The notes: a model not told the origin generated them from the sequence alone. Positions 35,969-45,899 are shown, counted from the stretch's first letter. The stretch: 64,000 bases of DNA from an uncultured Bacteroides sp. (GCF_963666545.1 NZ_OY762899.1:1178001-1242000); one strand, 5' to 3'. A program made the numbers and translations.

Positions 35969-36030
35969 ATTCCCAAAATCCGGAGAGGAGTTCACGACGG
36001 AATATAGTAATAATATTTTTTAAGAAAAAA

Positions 36031-36306
36031 ATGACTAAGGCAGATATTGTAAGCGAAATCGCGAAGAATACCGGTATTGATAAGACAACAGTTCTCATAA
36101 CGATTGAAGCGTTTATGGAAGCAGTAAAAGTTTCTTTGGTAAAAGAAGAGAATGTCTACCTTCGGGGATTTGGAAGTTTTGTCGTAAAGAAAAGAGCTGA
36201 GAAGACAGCTCGTAACATCTCGAAGAACACTACGATCATCATTCCGGAACATAACATACCGGCATTCAGACCTGCAAAAGAATTATCTGTAGCAGTTCAA
36301 AAATAG
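36031..36306 (+). CDS. HU-family DNA-binding protein
   Basis: 91 residues from ATG 36031; the upstream in-frame TTG overlaps the promoter. The sequence MTKADIVSEIAKNTGIDKTTVLITIEAF, VYLRGFGSFVVKKRAEKTARN and IIIPEHNIPAFRPAKEL follows the HU/IHF pattern with the intercalating Pro in the arm. It binds and bends DNA as a dimer. The 30-codon basic gene follows 40 bp later, probably on the same transcript. Confidence 0.95.
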   Translation: MTKADIVSEIAKNTGIDKTTVLITIEAFMEAVKVSLVKEENVYLRGFGSFVVKKRAEKTARNISKNTTIIIPEHNIPAFRPAKELSVAVQK

Positions 36307-36346
36307 CAATAAATTAAGAATATTAACCCAATAAAATGTAGAAGCT

Positions 36347-36439
36347 ATGCCAAGCGGAAAAAAGAAGAAAAGACATAAGATGTCTACGCACAAGCGTAAG
36401 AAAAGACTAAGAAAGAACAGACATAAAAGCAAAAAATGA
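36347..36439 (+). CDS. 30-residue very basic protein, similar to bS22/mS38 (COX24/AURKAIP1 C-terminal domain)
   Basis: 30 residues, of which 19 are Lys or Arg: MPSGKKKKRHKMSTHKRKKR followed by LRKNRHKSKK. The pattern RHKMxxHKRKKRxRKNR matches the tail of mitochondrial mS38 and the actinobacterial small ribosomal protein bS22. It lies between the HU and RNase G genes, before a strong terminator. A role at the small ribosomal subunit is inferred from composition and pattern. The gene is easily missed because of its size. Confidence 0.75.
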   Translation: MPSGKKKKRHKMSTHKRKKRLRKNRHKSKK

Positions 36440-36463
36440 TTTTTTAGTCTGCTGGACAGAAAT

Positions 36464-36507
36464 AAAGAACAAACTTGCAAAGCTAATCTCTTTCAAGTTT
36501 GTTCTTT
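36464..36507 (+). terminator. Terminator after the HU and small basic protein genes
   Basis: AAAGAACAAACTTG and CAAGTTTGTTCTTT make a perfect 14-bp stem with a 16-nt loop, followed by GTTTAAAG. It ends 75 bp before the RNase G start. Confidence 0.7.
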
Positions 36508-36582
36508 GTTTAAAGACGCTAACCATGAACAAATAATTAAATTAAACGTTCATTTTTTAAATAAATAATATAGGAAACAGTA

Positions 36583-38157
36583 GTGACAAGCGAACTAGTA
36601 GTAGACGTACAACCCAAAGAAGTATCTATAGCCTTACTTGAAGACAAAAGTTTGGTTGAACTTCAAAGCGAAGGAAGAAATATATCTTTCTCTGTGGGTA
36701 ATATGTATTTAGGCCGCATTAAGAAGTTAATGCCGGGATTAAATGCCTGCTTTGTGGATGTTGGTTACGAGAAAGATGCTTTCCTTCATTATTTAGACCT
36801 AGGACCTCAATTTAACTCACTCGAAAAGTACGTAAAGCAAACCTTAAGCGACAAAAAAAAGCTTGCTCCAATTACCAAAGCAACCATACTTCCCGATCTC
36901 GAAAAAGATGGCACTATAGCCAATCTACTAAAGGTGGGACAAGAAGTAGTGGTGCAAATAGTTAAGGAACCTATTTCAACTAAAGGGCCAAGGCTTACCT
37001 CCGAAATTTCGTTCGCAGGAAGATACTTGGTATTAATTCCTTTTAATGATAAGGTTTCTGTATCTCAAAAAATTAAATCGGGAGAAGAACGAGCCCGCCT
37101 GAAGCAGTTACTAATGAGCATAAAACCGAAAAATTTCGGAGTGATTGTTCGTACTGTAGCAGAAGGAAAGCGCGTTGCCGAACTCGACGGAGAGCTTAAA
37201 GTTCTGTTAAAACATTGGGAAGAGAGCATTACCAAAGTGCAAAAGGCAACCAAGTTTCCGACACTTATTTACGAGGAAACAAGCCGTGCCGTCGCTTTGT
37301 TGCGAGATCTATTCAATCCTTCTTTCGAAAACATCTTCGTCAACAATGAAGCTGTGTATAACGAAATAAGAGATTACGTAGCTTTGATCGCACCAGAACG
37401 TGAAAACCTTGTAAAACTATACAAGGGACAGCTTCCTCTTTATGACAATTTCGGTATCACCAAACAAATTAAATCGTCATTTGGCAAAACCATTTCTTAC
37501 AAGAGTGGAGCCTATCTGATCATTGAGCACACCGAGGCGCTTCACGTTGTAGACGTGAACAGCGGTAACCGCACCAAGAATGCTAATGGACAGGAAGGAA
37601 ACGCTCTTGAAGTCAATATGGGAGCAGCCGATGAGCTAGCTCGTCAATTGCGATTAAGAGATATGGGTGGTATCATCGTCATTGACTTCATCGATATGAA
37701 TGAAGCTGAAAATCGTCAAAAGCTTTACGAACGAATGTGTGCCAACATGCAGAAGGACAGGGCGAGACACAACATCTTGCCTCTAAGTAAATTCGGGTTA
37801 ATGCAGATTACCCGTCAACGGGTTCGTCCGGCAATGGACGTCAATACCCTTGAGACCTGTCCTACTTGCTTTGGAAAAGGTACCATTAAATCCTCTATCC
37901 TCTTTACTGATACTTTAGAGAGTAAAATTGAATATCTGGTCTATAAATTGAAGGTTAAGAAATTCTCATTACACATCCACCCGTACATTGCTGCATACGT
38001 AAACCAGGGATTTGTTTCACTGAAACGTAAATGGCAAATGAAGTATGGGCTCGGTATCAAGATCATCCCCAATCAGAAATTAGCTTTCCTGGAATATATA
38101 TTCTATGATTCCAATGGAGAAGAAATTGACATGAAGGAAGAAATTGAAATTAAATAA
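36583..38157 (+). CDS. rng: Ribonuclease G/E family endoribonuclease
   Basis: 524 residues with a GTG start at 36583. The N-terminal S1 domain includes VGNMYLGRIKKLMPGLNACFVDVGYEKDAFLHYLDL (about 38-75). The catalytic core has LHVVDVNSGN and RDMGGIIVIDFIDM with the Mg-binding Asp residues, and the Zn-link is CPTCFGKG. It has the length of RNase G and lacks the long RNase E scaffold tail. It processes rRNA 5' ends and decays mRNA. The terminator begins right at its stop codon. Confidence 0.93.
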   Translation: MTSELVVDVQPKEVSIALLEDKSLVELQSEGRNISFSVGNMYLGRIKKLMPGLNACFVDVGYEKDAFLHYLDLGPQFNSLEKYVKQTLSDKKKLAPITKATILPDLEKDGTIANLLKVGQEVVVQIVKEPISTKGPRLTSEISFAGRYLVLIPFNDKVSVSQKIKSGEERARLKQLLMSIKPKNFGVIVRTVAEGKRVAELDGELKVLLKHWEESITKVQKATKFPTLIYEETSRAVALLRDLFNPSFENIFVNNEAVYNEIRDYVALIAPERENLVKLYKGQLPLYDNFGITKQIKSSFGKTISYKSGAYLIIEHTEALHVVDVNSGNRTKNANGQEGNALEVNMGAADELARQLRLRDMGGIIVIDFIDMNEAENRQKLYERMCANMQKDRARHNILPLSKFGLMQITRQRVRPAMDVNTLETCPTCFGKGTIKSSILFTDTLESKIEYLVYKLKVKKFSLHIHPYIAAYVNQGFVSLKRKWQMKYGLGIKIIPNQKLAFLEYIFYDSNGEEIDMKEEIEIK

Positions 38158-38199
38158 AAAGAAGGCTGCCATTGAAAAAGATGAGCAGCCTTCTTTTTT
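38157..38199 (+). terminator. Terminator of the RNase G gene
   Basis: GAAGGCTGC pairs with GCAGCCTTC (9 bp, extended by A/T pairs), followed by six or more T. It starts directly at the stop codon. Confidence 0.85.
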
Positions 38200-38313
38200 A
38201 TTCTATTCACAAAGACAGAGAACAAAGCTGTGCATAAATAAAACAAATAAGCTCTTTTCAGAAGAAGTAAGATCTTTTCTCTTTGTCAATACAAAAATAA
38301 ACGGAGAAACATT

Positions 38314-38321
38314 TATATTTG
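38314..38321 (+). promoter_or_regulatory. -7 box (TATATTTG) for the plsC-like gene
   Basis: An exact TAnnTTTG 21 bp before ATG 38343. Confidence 0.5.
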
Positions 38322-38342
38322 TAATCGGAAAATAAACATAGA

Positions 38343-39098
38343 ATGAGAATACTATACTACATTTACCAAATTTGTATTGCATTGCCTGTTTTAGTTATAC
38401 TCACCATTATTACAGCAGTAGTAACCACCATCGGTTCACTATTGGGAGGCGCACATATCTGGGGGTACTATCCCGGCAAAATCTGGTCACAATTGATTTG
38501 TCATTTCTTATTAATATCAGTAGAGGTTCATGGACGTGAAAGACTACATAAACGAACTTCGTATGTATTTGTGCCCAATCATCAAGGAGCCTTCGATATT
38601 TTTCTAATCTATGGATTTCTTGGACGAAATTTTAAGTGGATGATGAAAAAGAGTTTAAGAAAGATTCCGCTTGTGGGGAAAGCTTGCCAGAGCGCAGGAC
38701 ATATTTTCGTTGACCGTTCCGGACCTAAAAAAGTATTAGAAACCATTCATAAAGCCAAAAAGTCATTAACAGATGGCGTTTCTCTTGTTGTCTTCCCGGA
38801 AGGAGCACGCACTTTTACAGGTCACATGGGGTATTTCAAGAAAGGTGCTTTTCAGTTAGCGGATGATTTACAACTCCCCGTTGTACCGGTAACCATTGAC
38901 GGCTCTTTTGAAATATTACCACGTACAGGGAAATGGATCCATCGCCACCGCATGATACTCACCATACATGAGCCCATTTTTCCGAAAAGCAAGGGTCTCG
39001 AAAATATCAAAGCAACTATGAATGAAGCGTATACCGCTGTAGAAAGTGGCTTACCTGAAGAATACAAAGGAATGGTGCGTAATGAAGATCAGGATTAA
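38343..39098 (+). CDS. plsC: 1-acyl-sn-glycerol-3-phosphate acyltransferase (PlsC family)
   Basis: 251 residues. An N-terminal membrane helix (about 8-33) precedes the acyltransferase motifs: NHQGAFD (HX4D), GHIFVDRSG and FPEGARTFTG. It makes phosphatidic acid from lysophosphatidic acid at the inner membrane, the second acylation of phospholipid synthesis. It could also be one of the related acyltransferases for amino-lipids. It converges with the DUF4369 gene at only 8 bp. Confidence 0.9.
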   Translation: MRILYYIYQICIALPVLVILTIITAVVTTIGSLLGGAHIWGYYPGKIWSQLICHFLLISVEVHGRERLHKRTSYVFVPNHQGAFDIFLIYGFLGRNFKWMMKKSLRKIPLVGKACQSAGHIFVDRSGPKKVLETIHKAKKSLTDGVSLVVFPEGARTFTGHMGYFKKGAFQLADDLQLPVVPVTIDGSFEILPRTGKWIHRHRMILTIHEPIFPKSKGLENIKATMNEAYTAVESGLPEEYKGMVRNEDQD

Positions 39099-39106
39099 AA
39101 GCTCAA

Positions 39107-39841
39107 TTAAGGATGTATAGACGCATTCTGCTCCATACGATGACGCTCTTCGAGCAGCTGCATGTTTTCTTGTGCTTTTGTAAGAAACTCTTTCACCATT
39201 TTATTATCTTTGAAAGTTGAAGGCGCATCTTTCACAAGATCTTCTATCTGTGGAGTCATAAGAGGATAAGGTAAGTTGCTACAAAGCATCATAAAGACAC
39301 TTGGTCCAAGAATATTCTCGTAATTGTCAGAAATAAACTTCTTAACGTATGCATTCATCTCATTGGCTAAAGCCTCACCTTCTTTATTTAGCTCTTCATG
39401 AATATCGGATAAGTTCGCTCCATCCATAACCATTCTAGCTTCTTTGCGCTCCAAATCCTCTATTCTAAGATCCATCGCATTCTTTTTATCAATAAACTCA
39501 TAAAGAGCATCATTCAAAGGCGTACCTTTGGCGATCATCTGTGTATCATCAATAGAAATAGTGATGGCCCCACTTTCAAGGACCAGAGGCATAATACTTT
39601 CATCATCCATATACAAAGTCACCATCAGAACCGAATCGACAGGGCCTTTCATGGTAAATAAACCATGAATGACTTCCGCAGAATCAATAGAAATCCATTC
39701 GCCATTTTGAAGTACTTTCAGGAAAAGTTTTTTCCCATCAAGACTTGTCACGGACGAAGTACCTTCTATTTTATACTTACTTCCACAAGAAGTAAGAGAC
39801 AAAAGCAAAAATAAAAGAAAAAAAAGTCTATTCACATTCAT
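39107..39841 (-). CDS. DUF4369 domain lipoprotein
   Basis: 244 residues. The lipobox is LLLSLTSC (Cys 19). The first 100 residues of mature protein (YKIEGTSSVTSLDGKKLFLKV, WISIDSAEVIHGLFTMKGPVDSVLMVTLYMDD) match the DUF4369 pattern, which usually precedes a thioredoxin domain in Bacteroidota. Here there is only a charged helical tail and no CxxC, so the redox domain is missing or replaced. Function is unknown; an envelope location is likely. Confidence 0.75.
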   Translation of the reverse strand: MNVNRLFFLLFLLLSLTSCGSKYKIEGTSSVTSLDGKKLFLKVLQNGEWISIDSAEVIHGLFTMKGPVDSVLMVTLYMDDESIMPLVLESGAITISIDDTQMIAKGTPLNDALYEFIDKKNAMDLRIEDLERKEARMVMDGANLSDIHEELNKEGEALANEMNAYVKKFISDNYENILGPSVFMMLCSNLPYPLMTPQIEDLVKDAPSTFKDNKMVKEFLTKAQENMQLLEERHRMEQNASIHP

Positions 39842-39933
39842 CCAATTTACATATTACAAGCCATGAATTAGGAGTAGCATTCTGATAGAGATGCTAACAA
39901 CCACGACTCAAAGCCTTTCAATGGTTCTGATGA

Positions 39934-39941
39934 CAAAGTTA
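39934..39941 (-). promoter_or_regulatory. -7 box (TAACTTTG) for the DUF4369 lipoprotein gene
   Basis: An exact TAnnTTTG on the minus strand, 93 bp before ATG 39841. The intergenic gap of 379 bp holds this and the divergent box at 40057 and no gene. Confidence 0.4.
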
Positions 39942-40056
39942 CAATCAAATCCCAATGAAAAGAAACATTTTATTAATATTTAAAATTTGTAAGACTTATT
40001 TCTTTAATAAACCTTATAAACAGCCAAGTCAGACCGTTTTTTTCGATTAGTTTACC

Positions 40057-40065
40057 TAAATTTGC
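40057..40065 (+). promoter_or_regulatory. -7 box (TAAATTTGC) for the S46 peptidase pair
   Basis: A perfect TAnnTTTGC. It gives an unusually long 5' leader of about 150 nt before ATG 40221, with no obvious structure or ORF. Confidence 0.5.
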
Positions 40066-40220
40066 ATATTAGTGCCTCTACAAAGGCAAGATTAATAGTG
40101 TAACGAATGCAATAGATAGCCAAATATTAAACAATTATGCTAAAATAGATGCCTCAAACCCTTTTACTCCACTCGCAAAACCAAGATTATAATTCATAAA
40201 TATATAATTAAATTAAACTC

Positions 40221-42386
40221 ATGAACAAATTAAAACTCTATTTGCTAGTGTTAGTCGCCTCAATGGCTTGCTCCGCCAAAGCGGACGAGGGCATGTGGTT
40301 ACTGCAAATGATGCAGCAACAAAATTCCATTGACATGATGAAGAAACAAGGTTTGAAGCTAAATGCTGCAGACTTGTACAATCCCAACGGTGTATCACTG
40401 AAAGATGCAGTCGGCATTTTCGGAAGAGGATGCACGGGAGAAGTTATTTCGGCTGAAGGATTGGTTTTAACAAATCACCACTGTGGCTACGGCTCCATTC
40501 AACAACATAGTTCAGTGGAACATGATTACCTGACCGATGGCTTTTGGGCTACATCCAGAGACAAAGAACTGGTTACACCGGGATTAACCTTCACGTTCAT
40601 CGAAAGAATAGAAGATATCACCGACATTGTGAATGCCAAAATAGCTGCTAAAGAAATCACTGTAACCAAATCGTTTACCGGCCAATTCTTAAACTCATTG
40701 GCACAAGAACTTTATAGCAAAAGTGACCTGAAAGGGAAAAAAGGCATTGTTCCGCAAGCCTTACCATTCTATGCCGGAAACAAATTTTATATGTTCTATA
40801 AGAAAGTATACTCGGATGTTCGTATGGTTGCAGCTCCTCCTTCGTCAGTAGGAAAGTTTGGTGGTGAAACGGATAACTGGATGTGGCCACGTCATACAGG
40901 TGACTTCTCTATGTTCCGCATTTACGCCGATGCAAACGGTGAGCCTGCTGATTACAGTCCCGAGAATATTCCCTTAAAGACAAAGAAACACCTGCCTATC
41001 AACATCAAGGGCCTGAAAGAAGGTGATTATGCCATGATCATGGGCTTCCCGGGGAGCACAAGTCGTTACCTTACCGTATCTGAGGTAAAAGAACGTATGG
41101 ACGCTACCAACTCTCCACGCATTCGCATACGGGGTGTTCGTCAAGATGTGTTGATCAAAGAAATGAACGCCAGCGACAAAGTACGCATCCAATATGCCAG
41201 CAAATATGCCGGTTCATCTAATTATTGGAAGAACTCTATCGGTATGAACAAAGCCATCATAGACAATGATGTGTTAGGAGCTAAAGCTGATCAGGAAAGC
41301 AAGTTTGCCGCATTTGCTAAAGAGCAAAACAACGAAGATTACGCTAAAGCTGTGAAAGAAATTGATGAAGCTGTAGCAAAAACATCTCCGTTAAAATACC
41401 AACGTACTTGCCTTATCGAAGCATTCTTAAACGGCATCGAGTTTGGAATAAATCACACCATGTTCGATAGCATGAAAGAGGCCATCACAAAAAAGAATAC
41501 AGCGAAAGTAGATTCTTTAAAAGGAGACTTCAAAAAAATGTACGAGCGCATCCACAACAAAGATTATGATCACGAAGTAGATCGCAAAGTAGCCAAAGCA
41601 TTATTCCCACTCTATGCTGAAATGATTCCTGCCGAACAACGTCCGGATATCTACCTCTTCATCGAAAAAGAATATAAAGGAGATTATGCCAAGTTTGTTG
41701 ATGATATGTACAATAACTCCATCATGGCCAACGAACAAAACTTGGAGAAATTCTTGAAAAAGCCTACCGAGAAAGCATTGGATGCTGATCTTTGCAACCG
41801 TTACTACCGTTCAGCCTACAATAAGTATCTGGAGTTGAATAAAGAACTTGCTCCTATGGCAGACGAACTCGACTTGGTACACAAGACGTATGTGCGTGGA
41901 CTGGGTGAAATGAAAGCTCCTGTGCCTTCCTATCCGGATGCCAACTTCACAATCCGTCTGACTTATGGTAACGTAAAGGCTTACAGTCCCAGAGATGCTG
42001 TTCACTACAAATATTATACGACCACAAACGGTATTCTCGAAAAAGAAAATCCTGAAGACCGTGAATTTGTAGTACCGGCCAAATTGAAAGAATTGATTGA
42101 GAAAAAAGACTTCGGACGCTATGCATTGCCTAACGGTGAAATGCCCGTATGCTTTCTTACAACCAACGACATCACAGGTGGTAACTCAGGTAGCCCTGTC
42201 ATTAATGAAAACGGTGAATTGATTGGCTGTGCCTTCGATGGTAACTGGGAATCGCTAAGCGGTGACATTAACTTCAATAATGAGCTGCAACGTTGCATTA
42301 ATCTGGACATCCGCTATGTGCTTTTCGTTCTCGACAAATTGGGCAATTGCGGACATTTGATTAATGAAATGACTATTGTAGAATAA
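40221..42386 (+). CDS. dpp7: S46-family dipeptidyl-peptidase, DPP7 type
   Basis: 721 residues. The signal peptide ends near ACSAKA, and mature [10 protein letters not shown] is the usual S46 N-terminus that binds the substrate amino group. The catalytic triad is His in TNHHCGYG (about 86), Asp in [10 protein letters not shown] (about 224) and S656 in GGNSGSP. The residue 18 after the Ser is G674 (AFDGNWE), the feature of DPP7/DAP BII enzymes that prefer hydrophobic P1. It removes dipeptides from imported or extracellular peptides in the periplasm. It is followed directly by the DPP11-type gene. Confidence 0.92.
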   Translation: MNKLKLYLLVLVASMACSAKADEGMWLLQMMQQQNSIDMMKKQGLKLNAADLYNPNGVSLKDAVGIFGRGCTGEVISAEGLVLTNHHCGYGSIQQHSSVEHDYLTDGFWATSRDKELVTPGLTFTFIERIEDITDIVNAKIAAKEITVTKSFTGQFLNSLAQELYSKSDLKGKKGIVPQALPFYAGNKFYMFYKKVYSDVRMVAAPPSSVGKFGGETDNWMWPRHTGDFSMFRIYADANGEPADYSPENIPLKTKKHLPINIKGLKEGDYAMIMGFPGSTSRYLTVSEVKERMDATNSPRIRIRGVRQDVLIKEMNASDKVRIQYASKYAGSSNYWKNSIGMNKAIIDNDVLGAKADQESKFAAFAKEQNNEDYAKAVKEIDEAVAKTSPLKYQRTCLIEAFLNGIEFGINHTMFDSMKEAITKKNTAKVDSLKGDFKKMYERIHNKDYDHEVDRKVAKALFPLYAEMIPAEQRPDIYLFIEKEYKGDYAKFVDDMYNNSIMANEQNLEKFLKKPTEKALDADLCNRYYRSAYNKYLELNKELAPMADELDLVHKTYVRGLGEMKAPVPSYPDANFTIRLTYGNVKAYSPRDAVHYKYYTTTNGILEKENPEDREFVVPAKLKELIEKKDFGRYALPNGEMPVCFLTTNDITGGNSGSPVINENGELIGCAFDGNWESLSGDINFNNELQRCINLDIRYVLFVLDKLGNCGHLINEMTIVE

Positions 42387-42403
42387 AAGTGAGACAGATC
42401 CCT

Positions 42404-44575
42404 ATGATGATGAAGAAGATTCTATTCACCCTAGCCCTCTCTTTTACCGCCTTGTTTCAAGCCACAGCCGACGAAGGTATGTGGATGCTGACCGATCTGA
42501 AGCAACAAAATGCGGTAGCGATGATGGAGTTAGGGCTGGAAATTCCTATTGATCAGGTATACAATCCAAACGGCATCTCACTAAAAGATGCCGTGGTTCA
42601 CTTTGGTGGAGGGTGCACAGCTGAAGTTATTTCGGCTGAAGGTCTTGTCCTCACCAACCACCATTGCGGCTACGGAGCCATACAACAGCAAAGTAGTGTA
42701 GAACATGATTACCTAATCAACGGATTCTGGGCAATGAACCGTAGCGAAGAATTGCCTTGCAAAGACCTGACTGTAACTTTCATTGATAAGATTCTTGATG
42801 TAACGACTTACGTCAACGAGCAACTCAAGAAAGACGATGATCCCAACGGAACAAACTACTTGTCGCCCAAATATCTGGAAAAAGTAGCCGATCGTTTCGC
42901 TAAAGAGCAAAAGATAGAAGTTACTCCTGCCACCAAACTTGAACTGAAAGTTTTTTATGGAGGCAACAAGTATTATTTGTTTATTAAAACCATCTATAGT
43001 GACATCCGTATGGTGGGTGCCCCTCCTTCGTCTGTTGGTAAGTTTGGTGCTGATACAGACAATTGGATGTGGCCACGTCACACAGGAGATTTCTCTCTGT
43101 TCCGTATCTATGCAGATAAAAATGGTAAACCGGCAGCATACTCAAAAGAGAACGTGCCATTGCAAGTAAAAAAGCATCTCACCATCAGTCTGGCTGGCGT
43201 ACAAGAAGGTGACTTTACTTTCGTTATGGGATTTCCCGGACGCAACTGGCGCTATATGATCTCCGATGAAGTGGAAGAGCGCATGCAAACGACTAATTTC
43301 ATGCGTCATCATGTCCGCCAAGTTCGACAGGAAGCCCTCATGGAACAGATGCAGAAAGATCCGGCTGTGCGCATTCACTATGCCAGCAAATATGCTTCCT
43401 CTGCCAATTATTGGAAAAATGCTATTGGCATGAACGAAGGACTTGTTCGTCTGAAAGTGCTTGATACGAAACGTGCGCAACAAGAGCAGCTCCTAGCCCG
43501 TGGACAAAAGAAGGGAGATGATTCGTATCAAAAAGCTTTCGATGAAATACGCTCCATCGTAGCCCACCGCCGTGATGCGATGTATCATCAGCAAGCCATT
43601 GGCGAAGCGTTGGTCACTGCACTCGATTTCATGCAGATACCTTCAACCAAAGCTCTATCCGAAGCACTGCGACTTAAGAATGATACAACAATAAAAGAAG
43701 AAACCGCCAAATTAAAAGAAGATGCCGAGAAGTACTTCGCATCCGTTTCTTTTCCTGAAGTGGAACGGATAGTAGGAAAGAAAATGTTGCAAACTTATGC
43801 AAGCTACATCCCGGAAGAACAGCGAATCAGTATTTTCAGCGCTATAGCCAAACATTTCAAAGGCAATAGTAATGCATTTATCGATGCATGCTTCTCAAGT
43901 TCTATCTTCGGTTCAAAAGAAAACTTTGATAAGTTTATCAGCCGTCCTTCTGTTAAAGCATTAAACAAAGACTGGATGATACTTTTCAAACAATCTATTG
44001 CCGAAGGAACATACCAAACAACTCTGGCAATGAAAGAAGCCAACGAAAATTATGATGCTGCTCACAAAGTATGGGTAAAAGGCATGATGGACATGAAACA
44101 AGAAGCAGGACAACCAATCTATCCTGATGCCAACTCCACACTCAGGCTTACGTATGGGAAAGTGCTTTCTTATCAACCGGCAGACGGAGTGAAATACGAT
44201 TATTACACCACCTTACGAGGCGTAATGGAGAAAGAAGATCCAAACAACTGGGAGTTCGTAGTACCAGCCAAATTGAAGCAACTCTACGAAAGCAAAGACT
44301 TTGGCCGCTATGCCATGCAGAATGGCGAGATGCCAGTCTGCTTCATCGTGAACACCGACAACACTGGAGGGAATTCCGGTAGTCCGGTATTCAACGGCAA
44401 AGGCGAACTCATAGGAACCGGCTTTGACCGAAACTATGAAGGTCTTACGGGCGATATCGCATTTCGCCCCTCATCGCAACGAGCTGCTTGCGTAGACATC
44501 CGTTATACTCTATTCATTATAGAAAAGTATGCCGGTGCTTCACATATCATCAACGAGCTGACGATCAGTAAATAA
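42404..44575 (+). CDS. dpp11: S46-family dipeptidyl-peptidase, DPP11 type (Asp/Glu-specific)
   Basis: 723 residues from ATG 42404; a GTG 15 bp upstream and ATGs at 42407 and 42410 are alternatives. The signal peptide ends near FQATA, and DEGMWMLTDL starts the mature enzyme. The triad lies in [18 protein letters not shown] and GGNSGSP (S658). The residue 18 after the Ser is R676 (GFDRNYE), equivalent to Arg673 of Porphyromonas DPP11, which gives specificity for Asp/Glu at P1. It lies 17 bp after the DPP7-type gene and is clearly a paralog of it; together they cover hydrophobic and acidic P1 residues. Confidence 0.92.
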   Translation: MMMKKILFTLALSFTALFQATADEGMWMLTDLKQQNAVAMMELGLEIPIDQVYNPNGISLKDAVVHFGGGCTAEVISAEGLVLTNHHCGYGAIQQQSSVEHDYLINGFWAMNRSEELPCKDLTVTFIDKILDVTTYVNEQLKKDDDPNGTNYLSPKYLEKVADRFAKEQKIEVTPATKLELKVFYGGNKYYLFIKTIYSDIRMVGAPPSSVGKFGADTDNWMWPRHTGDFSLFRIYADKNGKPAAYSKENVPLQVKKHLTISLAGVQEGDFTFVMGFPGRNWRYMISDEVEERMQTTNFMRHHVRQVRQEALMEQMQKDPAVRIHYASKYASSANYWKNAIGMNEGLVRLKVLDTKRAQQEQLLARGQKKGDDSYQKAFDEIRSIVAHRRDAMYHQQAIGEALVTALDFMQIPSTKALSEALRLKNDTTIKEETAKLKEDAEKYFASVSFPEVERIVGKKMLQTYASYIPEEQRISIFSAIAKHFKGNSNAFIDACFSSSIFGSKENFDKFISRPSVKALNKDWMILFKQSIAEGTYQTTLAMKEANENYDAAHKVWVKGMMDMKQEAGQPIYPDANSTLRLTYGKVLSYQPADGVKYDYYTTLRGVMEKEDPNNWEFVVPAKLKQLYESKDFGRYAMQNGEMPVCFIVNTDNTGGNSGSPVFNGKGELIGTGFDRNYEGLTGDIAFRPSSQRAACVDIRYTLFIIEKYAGASHIINELTISK

Positions 44576-44595
44576 ATAGCTATCTGAGTGGGGGA

Positions 44596-44778
44596 TTAAA
44601 CAAAATCCTCCACCAGATACATTTCATCCATCAGTTCTTCCATTAATTCTTGCAAGTTACTGATCGCTTCTTCAGGCGAGTCGCCATAAGCATTGCATTG
44701 CATATTATTGGACAGCCAAGCAAAATAGCCACCGTCCGATGTACGTTCAAGTACATATTCGTCTCTGTTCAGTTTCAT
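44596..44778 (-). CDS. Small HicB-like protein
   Basis: 60 residues. The pattern EYVLERTSDGGYFAWLSNNMQCNAYGDSPEEAISNLQELMEELM resembles the short HicB/UPF0150 fold that occurs in HicAB antitoxins. No HicA toxin gene is adjacent, and there is no C-terminal DNA-binding helix. Its ATG overlaps the stop of the glycosyltransferase gene (ATGA), which suggests coupled translation and a link to that operon, not a toxin pair. Function unknown. Confidence 0.65.
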   Translation of the reverse strand: MKLNRDEYVLERTSDGGYFAWLSNNMQCNAYGDSPEEAISNLQELMEELMDEMYLVEDFV

Positions 44779-45899
44779 ATAGATAAGTATTTAGTAAAAT
44801 TCGGCAATGTAATTACCGATTGAGAATTCGTTAATGTTTCCAACTCATTTACTATTAAGCGCTCACTGCTGCGAGCCCAGTACATAAAATCGCGATTAGG
44901 CACATATCCATCCGAGAAGCGAAGTAGCGGTTCTATCTTAAAGGAATCGGAGACAATGCCTGCTCCCGCCCTTTGCGCATCATACGCATTACAATCTTGT
45001 TCAATGTGTGCAGGCACCATCAATACGGGTTTTCCTAAGTACATCGCCTCACAAATAGATTCAAATCCAGCTGTGCTGGCATAAGCACGGCAGCCAGCCA
45101 TATAAGTTAAGAATTTCACATCATCAATTTGATGAAAATGTAATGTCTCGTCCACTTTCGTCACTTCTGCGGCATCCGATTTATCCCAAAAGAAATGCAT
45201 AGGTACATCCGGATACAATTCATGAAAGTCATGCACACTATCTGCAAACCCGGAATTCACCATGTAACCATGCACGTAACTACCGCTTTCAGGTTGCAGA
45301 GTCGTAATTTCCCTACGGAGCAATGGTGGTACTACAGCCACTTTATTTTCGACATCCTCCTCCATCTCACGAAACGAAAGAGCCAAGCGCTTCATCGTTC
45401 CAATGCTGGTCAGTCGGGTAAAAAAGCGAAGCATAGCCAGTTGAGTGCTGCTTTTCCTAGGGAACTCAAACTCTTTATGCAGAAACAAATATTGATGACC
45501 GATACAAACATAAGGGGCAGAAGGGCGAAAAAGAGCGTATGTGAGTCCGGTAAGTAGTTCGTAGAAGTTGATAACCACTTCCGCCCCTGTATCTTTGATT
45601 CTTCGATTAATATAATACATACTTCGTAAATATTCCGGTGTCTTAGCCACATTATAAGCCAAACTCTTCGTCATGCTAGCCCGTTTATTAGCCTGCGTAG
45701 GCAAAAAATTAGGACTGACGAAACGTTTCACAGGAGCCTTAATACTTCGATTAAAGAAACCCGGCAGAGTCCGCGAGGAACTTTTTCCTACGAGCACTTC
45801 CACTACTTCGTGCCCGTTACGCAATAACATATCTTCCAGCGTGATGGCCTGGGTAAAATGTCCCCTGCCCTCTCCTTGTACAATAAATAAGAATTTCAT
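44775..45899 (-). CDS. Glycosyltransferase, GT-B fold (MurG/UGT-like)
   Basis: 374 residues. The N-terminus MKFLFIVQGEGRGHFTQAITLEDMLLRNGHEVVEV has the glycine-rich GxGRGHxxQA of GT-B enzymes such as MurG and diacylglycerol glucosyltransferases. The C-terminal donor domain has FLTYMAGCRAYASTAGFESICEAMYLGKPVLMVPAHIEQDCNAYDA, the usual nucleotide-sugar site. It probably glycosylates a lipid or surface acceptor. Its start overlaps the metallophosphatase stop by 4 bp. The next gene also overlaps it. Confidence 0.82.
   Translation of the reverse strand: MKFLFIVQGEGRGHFTQAITLEDMLLRNGHEVVEVLVGKSSSRTLPGFFNRSIKAPVKRFVSPNFLPTQANKRASMTKSLAYNVAKTPEYLRSMYYINRRIKDTGAEVVINFYELLTGLTYALFRPSAPYVCIGHQYLFLHKEFEFPRKSSTQLAMLRFFTRLTSIGTMKRLALSFREMEEDVENKVAVVPPLLRREITTLQPESGSYVHGYMVNSGFADSVHDFHELYPDVPMHFFWDKSDAAEVTKVDETLHFHQIDDVKFLTYMAGCRAYASTAGFESICEAMYLGKPVLMVPAHIEQDCNAYDAQRAGAGIVSDSFKIEPLLRFSDGYVPNRDFMYWARSSERLIVNELETLTNSQSVITLPNFTKYLSI

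Noticed and set aside
39842-40220. Small RNA or riboswitch before the S46 peptidase genes
   Set aside because: Only promoter boxes are visible; no conserved riboswitch core or strong stem was found.
44596-44778. Type II toxin-antitoxin pair
   Set aside because: No HicA-like or other toxin gene is adjacent; the gene overlaps a glycosyltransferase.
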